Below, piece after piece: positions 1 to 8,655 of a DNA stretch of 64,000 nt. The notes beneath the pieces are model-generated. The model had not been told where the DNA came from. It saw nothing but the letters and a program-made list of their open reading frames with translations, and searched no databases. The translations under genes and the position numbers were made by a program. Position 1 is the stretch's first letter; each line of letters begins with the position of its first letter. Source of the stretch: Pontibacter korlensis (GTDB lineage Bacteria; Bacteroidota; Bacteroidia; Cytophagales; Hymenobacteraceae); contig NZ_CP009621.1 in assembly GCF_000973725.1 (NCBI RefSeq), forward strand, positions 2,268,501 through 2,332,500. Reading direction: 5' to 3'.

Positions 1-1296
1 ATACAGGTGCCTAGCCAGTTCTTTTATGAGTGGTTAGAGGAGCACTATGTACAGCTTTTGAAGAAAGTGATTTACCAGGAGCTTGGTAGCGAAGGGCGCC
101 TAGAGTATTCTATTATAGTAGATAGGGGCAATGAGGTAAACAAGCCTCAGACTGTCAACATCCCGACTAAGAAGATTCCGGCAGCTGTAGTAAATTCGTA
201 TAAGCCGGAGCAGAGCTTTATTAAGAGCCCATTCGAGTCGAAGACAATTGACCGCAACTTCCTGAACTCACAGCTGAACCCAGCTTATACTTTTGAGAAC
301 TATATTGAAGGAGATTGTAACCGTTTGGCCCGCTCAGCAGGTTATGCCGTGGCAAACAAACCGGGTACTACTTCTTTCAACCCGCTCATGATTTATGGTG
401 GTGTGGGCCTTGGCAAAACGCACCTGGTGCAGGCCATTGGTAACAACATCAAAAACAGCAACCCAGAAAAGTTTGTACTGTACGTTTCGTCGGAGAAGTT
501 CGTGAATCAGTTCATCGAGTCCCTGAAAACAAACAACGTGCAGGACTTCGCAAACTTTTACCTGCTGGTGGACATCCTGATCATCGATGACGTGCAGTTC
601 CTGAGCGGTAAGGAGAAAACGCAGGAGATGTTCTTCCACATCTTTAACCACCTGCATCAGTCGGGCAAGCAGATCGTAATGACCTCAGACTGTCCGCCAC
701 GAGACCTGAAAGGTTTGGAGGAGCGCCTGTTGTCCCGCTTTAAGTGGGGTTTGACCGCCGACCTGCAGAGCCCGGACTTTGAGACACGTATGGCCATCAT
801 TCATAAGAAGATGCAGAGCGATGGTATCGATATTCCGGATAACGTGGTGGAGTATTTGGCCTACAGCGTGGATACTAACGTGCGTGAACTGGAGGGAGTA
901 CTGATCTCCCTGATTGCGCAATCGTCGCTGAACCGTAAGGAAATTGATCTGGAGCTTGCCAAGCAGGCCCTGAAGCATATCATTGAGGATGTAGAGACAG
1001 AGGTTAACCTCGACTTTATTCAGAAAACGGTAGCTGAGTACTTTCAGGTTAGCTTGGATTCTTTGAAGGCGAAGACCCGCAAGAAAGAGATTGTAACGGC
1101 ACGCCAGGTGGCTATGTACTTTGCCAAAGAGTTCACCAGCCACTCGCTTAAATCTATCGGTTACCACTTTGGAGGCCGCGACCACAGTACGGTTATTCAC
1201 TCAGTACAAACTGTTTCTGACCTGATTGATACTGACAAGAAGTTCAAAGCCAGCATTCAGGAGCTTCAGAAGAAGTTTAAGTCTAAAGCTGGTTAA
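1..1296 (+). CDS. dnaA: Chromosomal replication initiator protein DnaA (5'-truncated by window edge)
   Basis: DnaA binds DnaA boxes at the origin and opens the duplex using ATP. The reading frame is already open at base 1, so the first roughly 40-50 residues (start of the DnaB-interacting domain I) lie outside the window; the GTG at base 7 is an internal valine and not the start. Visible in order: the end of domain I (PSQFFYEWLEEHY), a short linker, the AAA+ domain with Walker A GGVGLGKTH near residue 130, Walker B ILIIDDVQF, the arginine-finger box LEERLLSRFKWG, and the C-terminal DNA-binding helix-turn-helix with the family signature GRDHSTVIHSV. The 3' end is complete and is followed by a strong bidirectional terminator. 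No cluster of DnaA boxes follows, so the origin is not visible here. Confidence 0.97.
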   Translation: MQVPSQFFYEWLEEHYVQLLKKVIYQELGSEGRLEYSIIVDRGNEVNKPQTVNIPTKKIPAAVVNSYKPEQSFIKSPFESKTIDRNFLNSQLNPAYTFENYIEGDCNRLARSAGYAVANKPGTTSFNPLMIYGGVGLGKTHLVQAIGNNIKNSNPEKFVLYVSSEKFVNQFIESLKTNNVQDFANFYLLVDILIIDDVQFLSGKEKTQEMFFHIFNHLHQSGKQIVMTSDCPPRDLKGLEERLLSRFKWGLTADLQSPDFETRMAIIHKKMQSDGIDIPDNVVEYLAYSVDTNVRELEGVLISLIAQSSLNRKEIDLELAKQALKHIIEDVETEVNLDFIQKTVAEYFQVSLDSLKAKTRKKEIVTARQVAMYFAKEFTSHSLKSIGYHFGGRDHSTVIHSVQTVSDLIDTDKKFKASIQELQKKFKSKAG

Positions 1297-1315
1297 GCAG
1301 GAGAATATAAGACAT

Positions 1316-1361
1316 AAAAAAGCGGCGGCCATACTTCTCAAAGTATGGCCGCCGCTTTTTT
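1316..1361. terminator. Bidirectional terminator between dnaA and the convergent membrane gene
   Basis: A perfect inverted repeat of 21 bp with a CTCA tetraloop (positions 1337-1340). The stem has a GC-rich core (GCGGCGGCC) and is flanked by an A-run on the left and a T-run on the right, so it can terminate both dnaA (plus) and the minus-strand gene ending at 1386. Confidence 0.93.
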
Positions 1362-1385
1362 ATGGTTAGAATAAATTGCGAAGGC

Positions 1386-1895
1386 TTAAATACTGCTGCT
1401 CACACTATCTGACACTTCAAAATTATGAGCGTCGGCTAAGTCGCGCACCTTGTTCTTGATACGCTCCAGGTCACGTTTCTTACGCACTTGCTTCAGGTCA
1501 AGGTATACCTGATTGCCATCATGGAGTGTAATACGCAGCGCCAAAGGCGTGATATGTACAGCGGCAATGTCTGGTATCTGAATAATGTGCTTGGTACGGA
1601 ATACCCCGAACTTCTGCACAATATACTGCGGTGTAACCTCGATGTAAGACTGCACTCCGAAGATTGAAGTATTTTGCAGCATCACATAAAAGAAGAAAAC
1701 AACTGCAAGCCCGAAGAAGGCATAATACAGATAGTTTTGCTCATAGTTGCGGTCGGCAGAGAAAAGAAGCATAACGGCCCAAGCCAGCCAGAACAGTGTA
1801 AGTATAAGCTGCACTGTAAAAGAAAGTTTCGCATTACGCGTAGGGCTCAGCTGCACAATCAACGTCGACCGCGCACTACTACCAGATACTGACAT
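1386..1895 (-). CDS. Small membrane protein with two N-terminal TM helices and a PH-like cytoplasmic domain
   Basis: I do not recognise a named family. Using the ATG at 1895 gives 169 aa. The frame stays open to 1952, but those extra 19 residues look non-coding in character. Two hydrophobic segments are seen (LILTLFWLAWAVMLLF and YYAFFGLAVVFFFYVML), separated by a short polar loop. They are followed by a soluble region rich in beta-prone residues (YIEVTPQYIVQKFGVFRTKHIIQ, written here only in outline as an ITP/QYIV/FGVFR pattern) that resembles bacterial PH-like membrane proteins. A charged helix (KQVRKKRDLERIKNKV region) is at the C-terminus. It lies 58 nt downstream of the osmC-like gene on the same strand and may be co-transcribed with it. 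The function is unknown; the PH-like reading is an inference from pattern only. Confidence 0.7.
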   Translation of the reverse strand: MSVSGSSARSTLIVQLSPTRNAKLSFTVQLILTLFWLAWAVMLLFSADRNYEQNYLYYAFFGLAVVFFFYVMLQNTSIFGVQSYIEVTPQYIVQKFGVFRTKHIIQIPDIAAVHITPLALRITLHDGNQVYLDLKQVRKKRDLERIKNKVRDLADAHNFEVSDSVSSSI

Positions 1896-1953
1896 TACTA
1901 AAGAATTTTGTGAAACATAAGTGGCCAGGCAAGGCTCCTCGCAATATAGCAAA

Positions 1954-2388
1954 TTATTCCTTAAGAGTGGCCTGAAGCGTTATCTCCGGCACGGCACCAA
2001 GCGCCTTTGATATAGGGCAGCCTTTCTTGGCATCCTGCGCCAGTTGCTGCAGCTTTTCGTTGCCCAGGCCTTGGGCTTTTACATCGGTGGTTAGGTCTAT
2101 TTTAGTGACAGTAGGCGCGCCGTCCTGCTCGCCCAGCGTTACGACAGCTTTGGTCTCCACATACTCTGGCGTAAGGTTTTCCTTTTCCAGCAAGGCGCTC
2201 AGGAACATGGAAAAGCACCCGGAGTGAGCCGCACCAATCAGCTCCTCTGGTGAAGTGCCGCTATTGCTGTCGCCGAAGCGGGAGGCATAGCTATATTTTG
2301 ACTGTACAGCTCCGTTTCCGGATTTTACCTCACCCTCGCCGCCTTTTAAGCCTCCATTCCATCGTGCTTCTGCTCTGTGTTTTCTCAT
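1954..2388 (-). CDS. OsmC/Ohr-family peroxiredoxin
   Basis: OsmC-family proteins reduce organic hydroperoxides and protect against oxidative stress in the cytoplasm. The 144-residue length fits the family. The two redox cysteines are visible: Cys in AAHSGCFSMFL, at the start of the long central helix, and Cys in KKGCPISKAL near the C-terminus. The SPEEL-IGAAHSGCF context is typical of the OsmC (not Ohr) branch, as is the N-terminal ARWNG strand. The ATG at 2388 is the first in the frame. Upstream is a 230-nt region shared with the divergent GH3 gene. Confidence 0.93.
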   Translation of the reverse strand: MRKHRAEARWNGGLKGGEGEVKSGNGAVQSKYSYASRFGDSNSGTSPEELIGAAHSGCFSMFLSALLEKENLTPEYVETKAVVTLGEQDGAPTVTKIDLTTDVKAQGLGNEKLQQLAQDAKKGCPISKALGAVPEITLQATLKE

Positions 2389-2621
2389 CGTTAGTTTATG
2401 TATAAGTGTTTAAATATCTGTTGTTGAGCCAGCTCCTGAAAGTTATATTTAAAGCTATAGCACTGGCTATTTTTTCTGCCTACTTACGTAGTAACCGGTA
2501 GTATGTGTTCAGGTTTGAACTAAGTACAACAGAAAGTAATGAGCAAACACGCCTATCTTGCCTGTGGGTGTGGCATTGCAGCATTATCTGGTTATCTTTA
2601 CTTCCCACTAAAGCTGATTGT

Positions 2622-4121
2622 ATGGGTGTAAAAGCGTTGTTGAGTAAGCCGTTGGCGGCTTATGTGCACCGGAAGAACCAAAGCTGGATAGAGCAACCGG
2701 CAGAGGCACAGCAAGCTGTATTCAAAGAAATTGTAAATAAGGCACAGCAGACAAAGTTTGGGCGTGACCACAGTTTTTCAAGTATAAAGACTCATGCCGA
2801 CTTTGTACAAGCTGTGCCAGTGCGCGATTACGAGGGCTTATCCACTTATTTCAACCAGGTAAAGCAGGGAGAGGAAAACGTGCTATGGCCTGGCAAGCCA
2901 CTGTACCTTGCTAAGACCTCGGGCACAACCTCTGGCACTAAGTATATCCCTATTTCTTCAGACTCTATTTCAAACCACATCGACGGCGCCCGAGATGCTC
3001 TGTTGGCGTATGTGTATGAAACAGGTAGATCCCAATTCCTAGACGGGAAACTGATTTTTCTTTCAGGAAGCCCGGTTCTAGAAGAGGTGGGCGGGATCAA
3101 AACAGGCCGTTTATCTGGCATTGCCAATCACCACGTGCCGGGTTACCTGCGCACCAATCAGCTGCCTAGCTACCGCACCAATTGCATAGAAGACTGGGAA
3201 ACAAAGCTCGACCAGATCATAGAGGAGACGATAGAGGAGGATATGACGCTCATCTCGGGCATACCACCGTGGGTGCAGATGTACTTCGATAAGCTTATCC
3301 GGCAGACAGGCAAACCCATCAAGGAGATATTTCCGAACTTTAACTTGTTTGTGTATGGTGGCGTGAATTTTGAGCCTTACCGTAAAAAGCTGTTTGATTC
3401 TATTGGACGGCATGTGGACTCTGTAGAGACTTTTCCTGCTTCAGAGGGATTCTTTGCATATCAGGACAGGCAAAGTGACCAAGGGCTTCTGTTACTGCTG
3501 AACTCGGGTATCTTTTACGAGTTTATACCTGCTGAAGAGTACTTCAGCGGAAACCCTACCCGCCTTACCATCGATCAGGTGGAGCCAGGAGTGAACTACG
3601 CCTTAGTGATCAGCAGCAATGCTGGCCTTTGGAGCTACTCAATTGGCGACACCGTAAAGTTTGTCTCCGTTAAACCCTACAAGCTGATCGTAAGTGGCCG
3701 CATTAAGCACTTTATCTCAGCTTTTGGGGAGCACGTGATAGGCGAGGAGGTAGAAAAGGCCATGAAGCTGGCCATGCAGAAGTTTCAGGAGGTGGAGCTG
3801 ATAGAGTTTACGGTGGCTCCATTTGTAAGCCAAAGCCAGGGAGCTTCGTACCATGAGTGGCTGATAGAGTTTGCTAAGGCACCTCTTAACCCTGCAGCTT
3901 TTGCCGAGGAACTGGATACACAGTTGCGTAGGCTGAATAGTTACTATAACGACCTTATTTCAGGTAATATCCTGCAGAGGCTAAAGATCACGGCTCTTAC
4001 GAAAGGATCTTTTCAGCGGTACATGAGGTCCCAGGGCAAATTAGGGGGCCAAAACAAGGTTCCGAGGCTCAGCAACGACAGAAAGTTGGCCGACGGTTTG
4101 CTAGAAGCCAGCAAGGTGTGA
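2622..4121 (+). CDS. GH3 auxin-responsive promoter family protein (acyl-adenylate-forming)
   Basis: The protein is 499 aa. GH3 proteins belong to the adenylate-forming superfamily; plant members conjugate amino acids to jasmonate or auxin, while bacterial roles are mostly unknown. An ATP-binding loop of the GH3 type is seen (KTSGTTSGTKYIPIS), followed by an FNLFVYGGVNFEPYR segment and the acid-binding motif region TFPASEGFFAYQ. A C-terminal part contains VSGRIKHFISAFGEHVIGEEV, the hinge region of GH3 enzymes. I chose the ATG at 2622, because the 39 codons before it (from 2505) encode a Cys/Trp-rich stretch without family character. A TATCTTTA box at 2593-2600 could be the promoter -7 element. 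The gene ends 195 nt before dxr and may be monocistronic. Confidence 0.88.
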   Translation: MGVKALLSKPLAAYVHRKNQSWIEQPAEAQQAVFKEIVNKAQQTKFGRDHSFSSIKTHADFVQAVPVRDYEGLSTYFNQVKQGEENVLWPGKPLYLAKTSGTTSGTKYIPISSDSISNHIDGARDALLAYVYETGRSQFLDGKLIFLSGSPVLEEVGGIKTGRLSGIANHHVPGYLRTNQLPSYRTNCIEDWETKLDQIIEETIEEDMTLISGIPPWVQMYFDKLIRQTGKPIKEIFPNFNLFVYGGVNFEPYRKKLFDSIGRHVDSVETFPASEGFFAYQDRQSDQGLLLLLNSGIFYEFIPAEEYFSGNPTRLTIDQVEPGVNYALVISSNAGLWSYSIGDTVKFVSVKPYKLIVSGRIKHFISAFGEHVIGEEVEKAMKLAMQKFQEVELIEFTVAPFVSQSQGASYHEWLIEFAKAPLNPAAFAEELDTQLRRLNSYYNDLISGNILQRLKITALTKGSFQRYMRSQGKLGGQNKVPRLSNDRKLADGLLEASKV

Positions 4122-4316
4122 TAAAACACAATCAGTTTACCTCCAGCCTGGCTTGCCTTGTGGGATAATGAAAAGTATGAGCTGTAGCTGAACTTTAGCC
4201 ACGGCTGCAAAGAATTGTAGATACACAAAATTCGTGTGCTTCAGGCTAAGCAAGCGTAGCAGCTCTTTACCTGAGCATATTATATACACTGGCGCATTTT
4301 GTGCCTTTAATACAAA

Positions 4317-5468
4317 ATGAAGAGAATAGCCATACTTGGCTCTACCGGTTCCATTGGGGTACAGGCCCTGGATGTTATCAGGGCCAACCCAGAAAGTTTT
4401 GAACTGGAGGTAATTACTGCCCACAGCAATGCTGACCTGCTAGTTAAGCAGGCCCTGGAGTTTAAACCTAATACAGTTGTGATTGCCCGCGAGGACTTGT
4501 ACGAGCAAGTGCAGGAGGCGCTTGGGAGGGAGGATATTAAGGTATATGCTGGCTCCAAAGCGTTATGCTCAGTAGTAGAAATGGGCACTGTAGACATGGT
4601 GCTTACCGCTATGGTGGGGTATGCAGGGCTTCTGCCAACCATTCATGCCATTAAAGCTGGCAAGCAGATTGCGCTGGCAAACAAAGAAACACTGGTAGTA
4701 GCGGGGCAACTCATCACCAATTTGGCAAAAGAGTATGGTGTAAACATATACCCTGTAGACTCTGAGCACAGCGCCATTTTCCAGTGCCTGGCCGGTGAAT
4801 TCCATAACCCAATCGAGAAAATTATACTTACAGCCTCTGGTGGGCCGTTTAGAGGGCGAGCCGCTGCAGAACTGGCAGAGGTTACCAAGGCACAGGCCCT
4901 GAAGCACCCTAACTGGGACATGGGCGCCAAAATCACTATCGACTCAGCCTCGCTGATGAACAAAGGGCTGGAGGTGATTGAAGCAAAATGGCTTTTTGGA
5001 CTGAAGAATGAGCAGATTGATGTGGTTGTGCATCCGCAGTCTATCATTCATTCGTTAGTGCAGTTCGAGGATGGCTCTATTAAAGCTCAGATGGGCCTGC
5101 CTGATATGAAGCTGCCGATACAGTATGCGTTAGGTTACCCGCAGCGCCTTAGATCTGATTTTCCGCGTTTCAGCTTCCTGGACTACCCGCAACTAACCTT
5201 TGAGCAGCCAGACCTGGAGACCTTCCGTAACCTGCAGCTGGCTTTTGATGCGATGGAGCGCGGCGGCAACATGCCCTGCATTCTAAACGCAGCCAACGAG
5301 GTGGCAGTCAGTGCTTTCCTGCGCGATGAGGTAGGGTTTCTGCAGATGTCCGACATCATCGAAAGCTGTATGGCAAAAGTTACGTATATTGCGAATCCTT
5401 CTTATGATGACTATGTTAGTACTGATGAAGAAGCACGCAAACAGGCTACAGTTTTATTAAACAAGTAA
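4317..5468 (+). CDS. dxr: 1-deoxy-D-xylulose 5-phosphate reductoisomerase
   Basis: This is the second step of the MEP isoprenoid pathway: NADPH-dependent rearrangement and reduction of DXP to 2-C-methyl-D-erythritol 4-phosphate, in the cytosol. The protein is 383 aa, a normal length. The N-terminal NADPH loop GSTGSIG is at residues 8-14. Substrate and metal-site signatures are present: ANKETLVVAG, VDSEHSAIFQ, TASGGPFR and MNKGLEVIEAKWLF, followed by HPQSIIHSLV. The ATG start is unambiguous because the NADPH loop begins at once. rseP follows 59 nt downstream, the dxr-rseP pairing common in bacteria. Confidence 0.98.
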   Translation: MKRIAILGSTGSIGVQALDVIRANPESFELEVITAHSNADLLVKQALEFKPNTVVIAREDLYEQVQEALGREDIKVYAGSKALCSVVEMGTVDMVLTAMVGYAGLLPTIHAIKAGKQIALANKETLVVAGQLITNLAKEYGVNIYPVDSEHSAIFQCLAGEFHNPIEKIILTASGGPFRGRAAAELAEVTKAQALKHPNWDMGAKITIDSASLMNKGLEVIEAKWLFGLKNEQIDVVVHPQSIIHSLVQFEDGSIKAQMGLPDMKLPIQYALGYPQRLRSDFPRFSFLDYPQLTFEQPDLETFRNLQLAFDAMERGGNMPCILNAANEVAVSAFLRDEVGFLQMSDIIESCMAKVTYIANPSYDDYVSTDEEARKQATVLLNK

Positions 5469-5527
5469 CTATACTTCCTGTTGCACTTGCCAGCAGAACG
5501 TTAGAAACAGAAATTTTTTCTTTTTAG

Positions 5528-6841
5528 ATGGATATATTGATCATGGTGGGCCAGCTCATACTGGGCCTCACAATTCTAGTAGGTTTACACGAGCTCGGAC
5601 ACATGCTTACAGCCAAATGGTTTGGAATGCGTGTGGAAAAATACGCAATCGGCTTCCCTCCAAAGGTTTTTGGTAAGAAAATAGGCGAAACAGAGTATAT
5701 GCTGGGCCTTATCCCATTGGGCGGCTTCGTAAAAATATCTGGTATGGTGGATGAATCCATGGATACGGAGTCTCTGAAGGAGGAGCCAAAGCCTTGGGAA
5801 TTCCGTGCTAAGCCAGCCTGGCAGCGCCTCATTGTAATGATGGGCGGCATTATTGTAAACGTAATCACAGGTATTGTCATCTTTATTGCCCTTACTTATA
5901 CTTATGGCGAACAGTATATCCCTGCTAAAGAGGTAAAATATGGTGTTGTAGCAAATGATTTAGGGCGCGAGATTGGTTTCCAGACAGGCGATAAAGTAGT
6001 GGCCGTAAATGGCAAAGAGCTGGAGAAGTTCGAAGATATCCGTTCTATGGATGCATTGCTGGGAAGCAACTCCTACTATACTGTAGAGCGTAACGGCCAG
6101 TTGGTAGACCTGAAAGTACCAGTTGACCTGATGGATAAACTGGCTGATAATAAAAACGAAGTGTTTTTTGTGGAGCCACGCTTGCCGTTCAAGGTTGGCC
6201 AGGTGGTAAAAGGTAGTGCTGCTGCCAAAGCTGGTTTACAACCAGAAGACTACATTACCATGGTTAATGGCCAGAGTGTAAAGTTCTTCCATGAGTTTCA
6301 GGCTGCTTTGAAAGAGAACAAAGGTAAAGCCATCACCATGACTGTGGAGCGAAACGAAAAGCTGGTAAAGCTGAAGGCAGAGGTAAGCGAAGAAGGTACT
6401 ATTGGCTTCCAGCCAGTGCCATTGCTGCAGTACGCTACCCGTGAGTATAGCTTGGCTGAGGCTATTCCAATGGGCACAGACCAGGCTTTTAGCGTGATTA
6501 CTGCTAACTTGAAGGGCTTCGGTAAAATATTCCGTGGAGAGGTATCTGCTTCCAAGTCTCTGAGCGGCCCGATAGGTATAGCCCAGATTTTTGGTGATAC
6601 CTTTAACTGGTACAAGTTCTGGAGCATTACAGGTATGCTTTCTATGGTGCTTGCGTTCATGAATTTCCTGCCAATTCCGGCACTGGACGGTGGGCACGTG
6701 GTTTTCCTGACCTATGAGATGATCAGTGGCCGCAAGCCGTCTGATAACTTTTTGGAAAATGCCCAGAAAGTGGGTATGGTTTTATTGTTAGGTTTAATGG
6801 CATTTGCTATCTTTAACGATGTATTTAAGATAATCTTTTAA
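5528..6841 (+). CDS. rseP: RIP metalloprotease RseP (site-2 protease family)
   Basis: This is an intramembrane zinc protease of the inner membrane that cleaves anti-sigma factors and remnant signal peptides. The protein is 437 aa. The zinc-binding HELGH motif sits in the first TM helix (His21, Glu22, His25). The third zinc ligand, in LDGGH, is at about residues 386-390 in a late TM segment. Two PDZ domains lie between, recognisable from GDKVVAVNGKEL and AGLQPEDYITMVNGQ. A final TM helix is at the C-terminus. It follows dxr closely and is followed 15 nt later by the LysM gene, so dxr-rseP-LysM is likely one transcript. Confidence 0.97.
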   Translation: MDILIMVGQLILGLTILVGLHELGHMLTAKWFGMRVEKYAIGFPPKVFGKKIGETEYMLGLIPLGGFVKISGMVDESMDTESLKEEPKPWEFRAKPAWQRLIVMMGGIIVNVITGIVIFIALTYTYGEQYIPAKEVKYGVVANDLGREIGFQTGDKVVAVNGKELEKFEDIRSMDALLGSNSYYTVERNGQLVDLKVPVDLMDKLADNKNEVFFVEPRLPFKVGQVVKGSAAAKAGLQPEDYITMVNGQSVKFFHEFQAALKENKGKAITMTVERNEKLVKLKAEVSEEGTIGFQPVPLLQYATREYSLAEAIPMGTDQAFSVITANLKGFGKIFRGEVSASKSLSGPIGIAQIFGDTFNWYKFWSITGMLSMVLAFMNFLPIPALDGGHVVFLTYEMISGRKPSDNFLENAQKVGMVLLLGLMAFAIFNDVFKIIF

Positions 6842-6856
6842 CCAAAGATTTTCAGC

Positions 6857-8020
6857 ATGAAATCCATCGTACCAATAGCCCTGGCAAACTTAATTCTTCT
6901 ATTTGTTTTTTCACTAAACCAGGCTCAGGCTGCCCCAGCCTCCTTGGGTAAAAGTATAAACCTGCACGCTGTTGTGGCTCAAAGCGACAGCGTGTATCAG
7001 GTACAACAGGGAGATACTTACTACAGCCTTTCCCGCCGTTTTGGCATTCCGTTAGACTCGCTTCAGAGCTGGAATAATAACAAGCTTCAGATCGGGCAAT
7101 CGCTGTACCTTATCAACCCCAACAAGAACAGACAAGTAGCGGCCAAACCAGCTACTACAGTACCTGCCGCTAAAGCTGCACCAGTAGCCCAAGCCACTTC
7201 TTCGGCACCTACACCGGCTCCTAAGACCACCGCTACAAAAAGTACTGCTGTGCCACCAAAAGCTACTGAGAGTACATCTGCCTCTCCGGCACAGACACCT
7301 AAGCCAGCCGCTTATAAAACCAAAAGCCGCATTCTGGTTGTGCCTTTCGACCCGCATTTATACTTCTCCGACGCTGACATGGAGATTGCGCGCCAATCCA
7401 GGATACCTCTCCAGAACGTACGCCACGTGTTCCGCCGCAGGCTTAACGCCATGCTGGCACCGGAAGGATACGAAACTATCCACTTGCTGGGTGGCGTGTA
7501 CCGCGACAGTGTGAGTGAGCTAAGTCGCCTGTACAAGTCTCTTAACTATGCTTACCTGGATAACAAGCAGTCAAGATACAACCACCAGCCTGCTGTAAAA
7601 GAGGAAAAAGGAGGCATGCTGAATTGGGTAAAGGAGCAGAAGGGGAAACTAGGGATTAAAAACGAGCCTGCGGTATTACCGGTAGCGCAAGACCCAGACA
7701 AGCATTTTGGTGTTACAGTTAAAGACCCAGAGTTCTTCAGCTATTTCAATAACCAGTACGGAATCGATTACTACGTTTTCATCAATCAGTTTGAGGTGAA
7801 GACGGTGTATGAGAACTGCTTGGACAGAGCTGCCCAAAACTACGAGCGCGACTTTACAGTTCACTACAGCATTTATGACAGCAAAGGTGAGCTTGTATCA
7901 GGTAATAAGGTGAAAGTGCCTTACGAGTCAAATATTAACGATGTGCAGCGCATTGTAAGCGATAGTATGCCTAATATGGCGAAGCGCGTGCTGGCTGATC
8001 TTCCAACTGCAAAGAATTAA
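6857..8020 (+). CDS. Exported LysM-domain protein with Ala/Pro-rich linker
   Basis: The protein is 387 aa. An N-terminal signal peptide ends near AQA-AP (about residue 26). A single LysM peptidoglycan-binding domain covers about residues 47-87 (VYQVQQGDTYYSLSRRFGI, IGQSLYLI). It is followed by a low-complexity Ala/Pro/Thr/Lys linker to about residue 153. The C-terminal 230 residues form a separate domain beginning RILVVPFDPHLYFSDADMEI that I cannot name. The likely location is the periplasm, bound to cell wall. It lies 15 nt behind rseP and 59 nt before the DUF6702 gene. Confidence 0.85.
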   Translation: MKSIVPIALANLILLFVFSLNQAQAAPASLGKSINLHAVVAQSDSVYQVQQGDTYYSLSRRFGIPLDSLQSWNNNKLQIGQSLYLINPNKNRQVAAKPATTVPAAKAAPVAQATSSAPTPAPKTTATKSTAVPPKATESTSASPAQTPKPAAYKTKSRILVVPFDPHLYFSDADMEIARQSRIPLQNVRHVFRRRLNAMLAPEGYETIHLLGGVYRDSVSELSRLYKSLNYAYLDNKQSRYNHQPAVKEEKGGMLNWVKEQKGKLGIKNEPAVLPVAQDPDKHFGVTVKDPEFFSYFNNQYGIDYYVFINQFEVKTVYENCLDRAAQNYERDFTVHYSIYDSKGELVSGNKVKVPYESNINDVQRIVSDSMPNMAKRVLADLPTAKN

Positions 8021-8079
8021 GCTACCGCAGGAACTGGTACTACATTTGCTTCCGTTTACCTGTTTACAACTACTGCCTT

Positions 8080-8586
8080 ATGAAGTATAGACTCCTGCTC
8101 ATTTTTTCCCTGCTGTTAACTGTTGGTTTCACCAAGCCTGTCCTTGCCCACGATTATCACGCCAGTATTGCCGATGTTCGCTTTAACCCGCGCACGCAAA
8201 GTTTGGAGGTGGCCGTTAAGGTATTTATGGATGACCTGGAAAATGCCCTGTCGCAGCGTAATAAGACAAAGGTAGTATACAGCCATACTTCGGAGCAGGT
8301 AAAAAAGTACCTCGCCGATTACCTTAGCACCAATCTTGTGCTGGAAGTTGAAAAAGGGAAGCCGCTTAAGCAGAAGTTCCTGGGCTCGGAAGAAGATGCC
8401 GATGTTGTTTGGATGTACCTGGAGGTGCCGTTACAACAAGCTTCGCTGCCCCAGCTTTACGTGAAGAATGCAGTGCTTACCGAGCTGTTCTCCGACCAAA
8501 TGAACATTGTAAACATCAACTACAAGGGCAAAACAGAAAGCGTACTGCTGGAAAGAAGTGATACGCAGAAAAAGATAACGCTATAG
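8080..8586 (+). CDS. Exported DUF6702-like protein
   Basis: The protein is 168 aa. A clear signal peptide (MKYRLLLIFSLLLTVGF, cleavage near VLA-HD) is followed by HDYHASIADVRFNPRTQSLE and VKVFMDDLENAL, the pattern of the Bacteroidota DUF6702 family. The function is unknown; members are usually periplasmic. It is the last gene of the dxr-rseP-LysM run and ends in a very long palindromic terminator that begins inside its stop codon. Confidence 0.8.
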   Translation: MKYRLLLIFSLLLTVGFTKPVLAHDYHASIADVRFNPRTQSLEVAVKVFMDDLENALSQRNKTKVVYSHTSEQVKKYLADYLSTNLVLEVEKGKPLKQKFLGSEEDADVVWMYLEVPLQQASLPQLYVKNAVLTELFSDQMNIVNINYKGKTESVLLERSDTQKKITL

Positions 8587-8655
8587 CAGCAACAGAAATA
8601 AAAAAGGAGCTGAGCTACTAAAGTGGTTCAGCTCCTTTTTTATTTCTGTTGCTGC
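8586..8655. terminator. 28-bp perfect palindromic bidirectional terminator
   Basis: The left arm 8586-8613 and right arm 8628-8655 are perfectly complementary over 28 nt, with a 14-nt loop. The left arm starts at the last base of the DUF6702 stop codon. The right arm contains the last codons and stop of the convergent DUF4184 gene. AAAAAA/TTTTTT flank the GGAGCTGA core, so it can work in both directions. Confidence 0.92.

Noticed and set aside
685-1200. Long antisense open frame inside dnaA
   Set aside because: The plus-strand DnaA frame is certain; the antisense frame lacks any recognisable motif and results from codon structure.
2838-2846. DnaA-box-like TTATCCACT near dnaA
   Set aside because: A single copy within the GH3 coding sequence; another single copy (complement of TTATCCACC) lies near 24957. 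No cluster, so not an origin.
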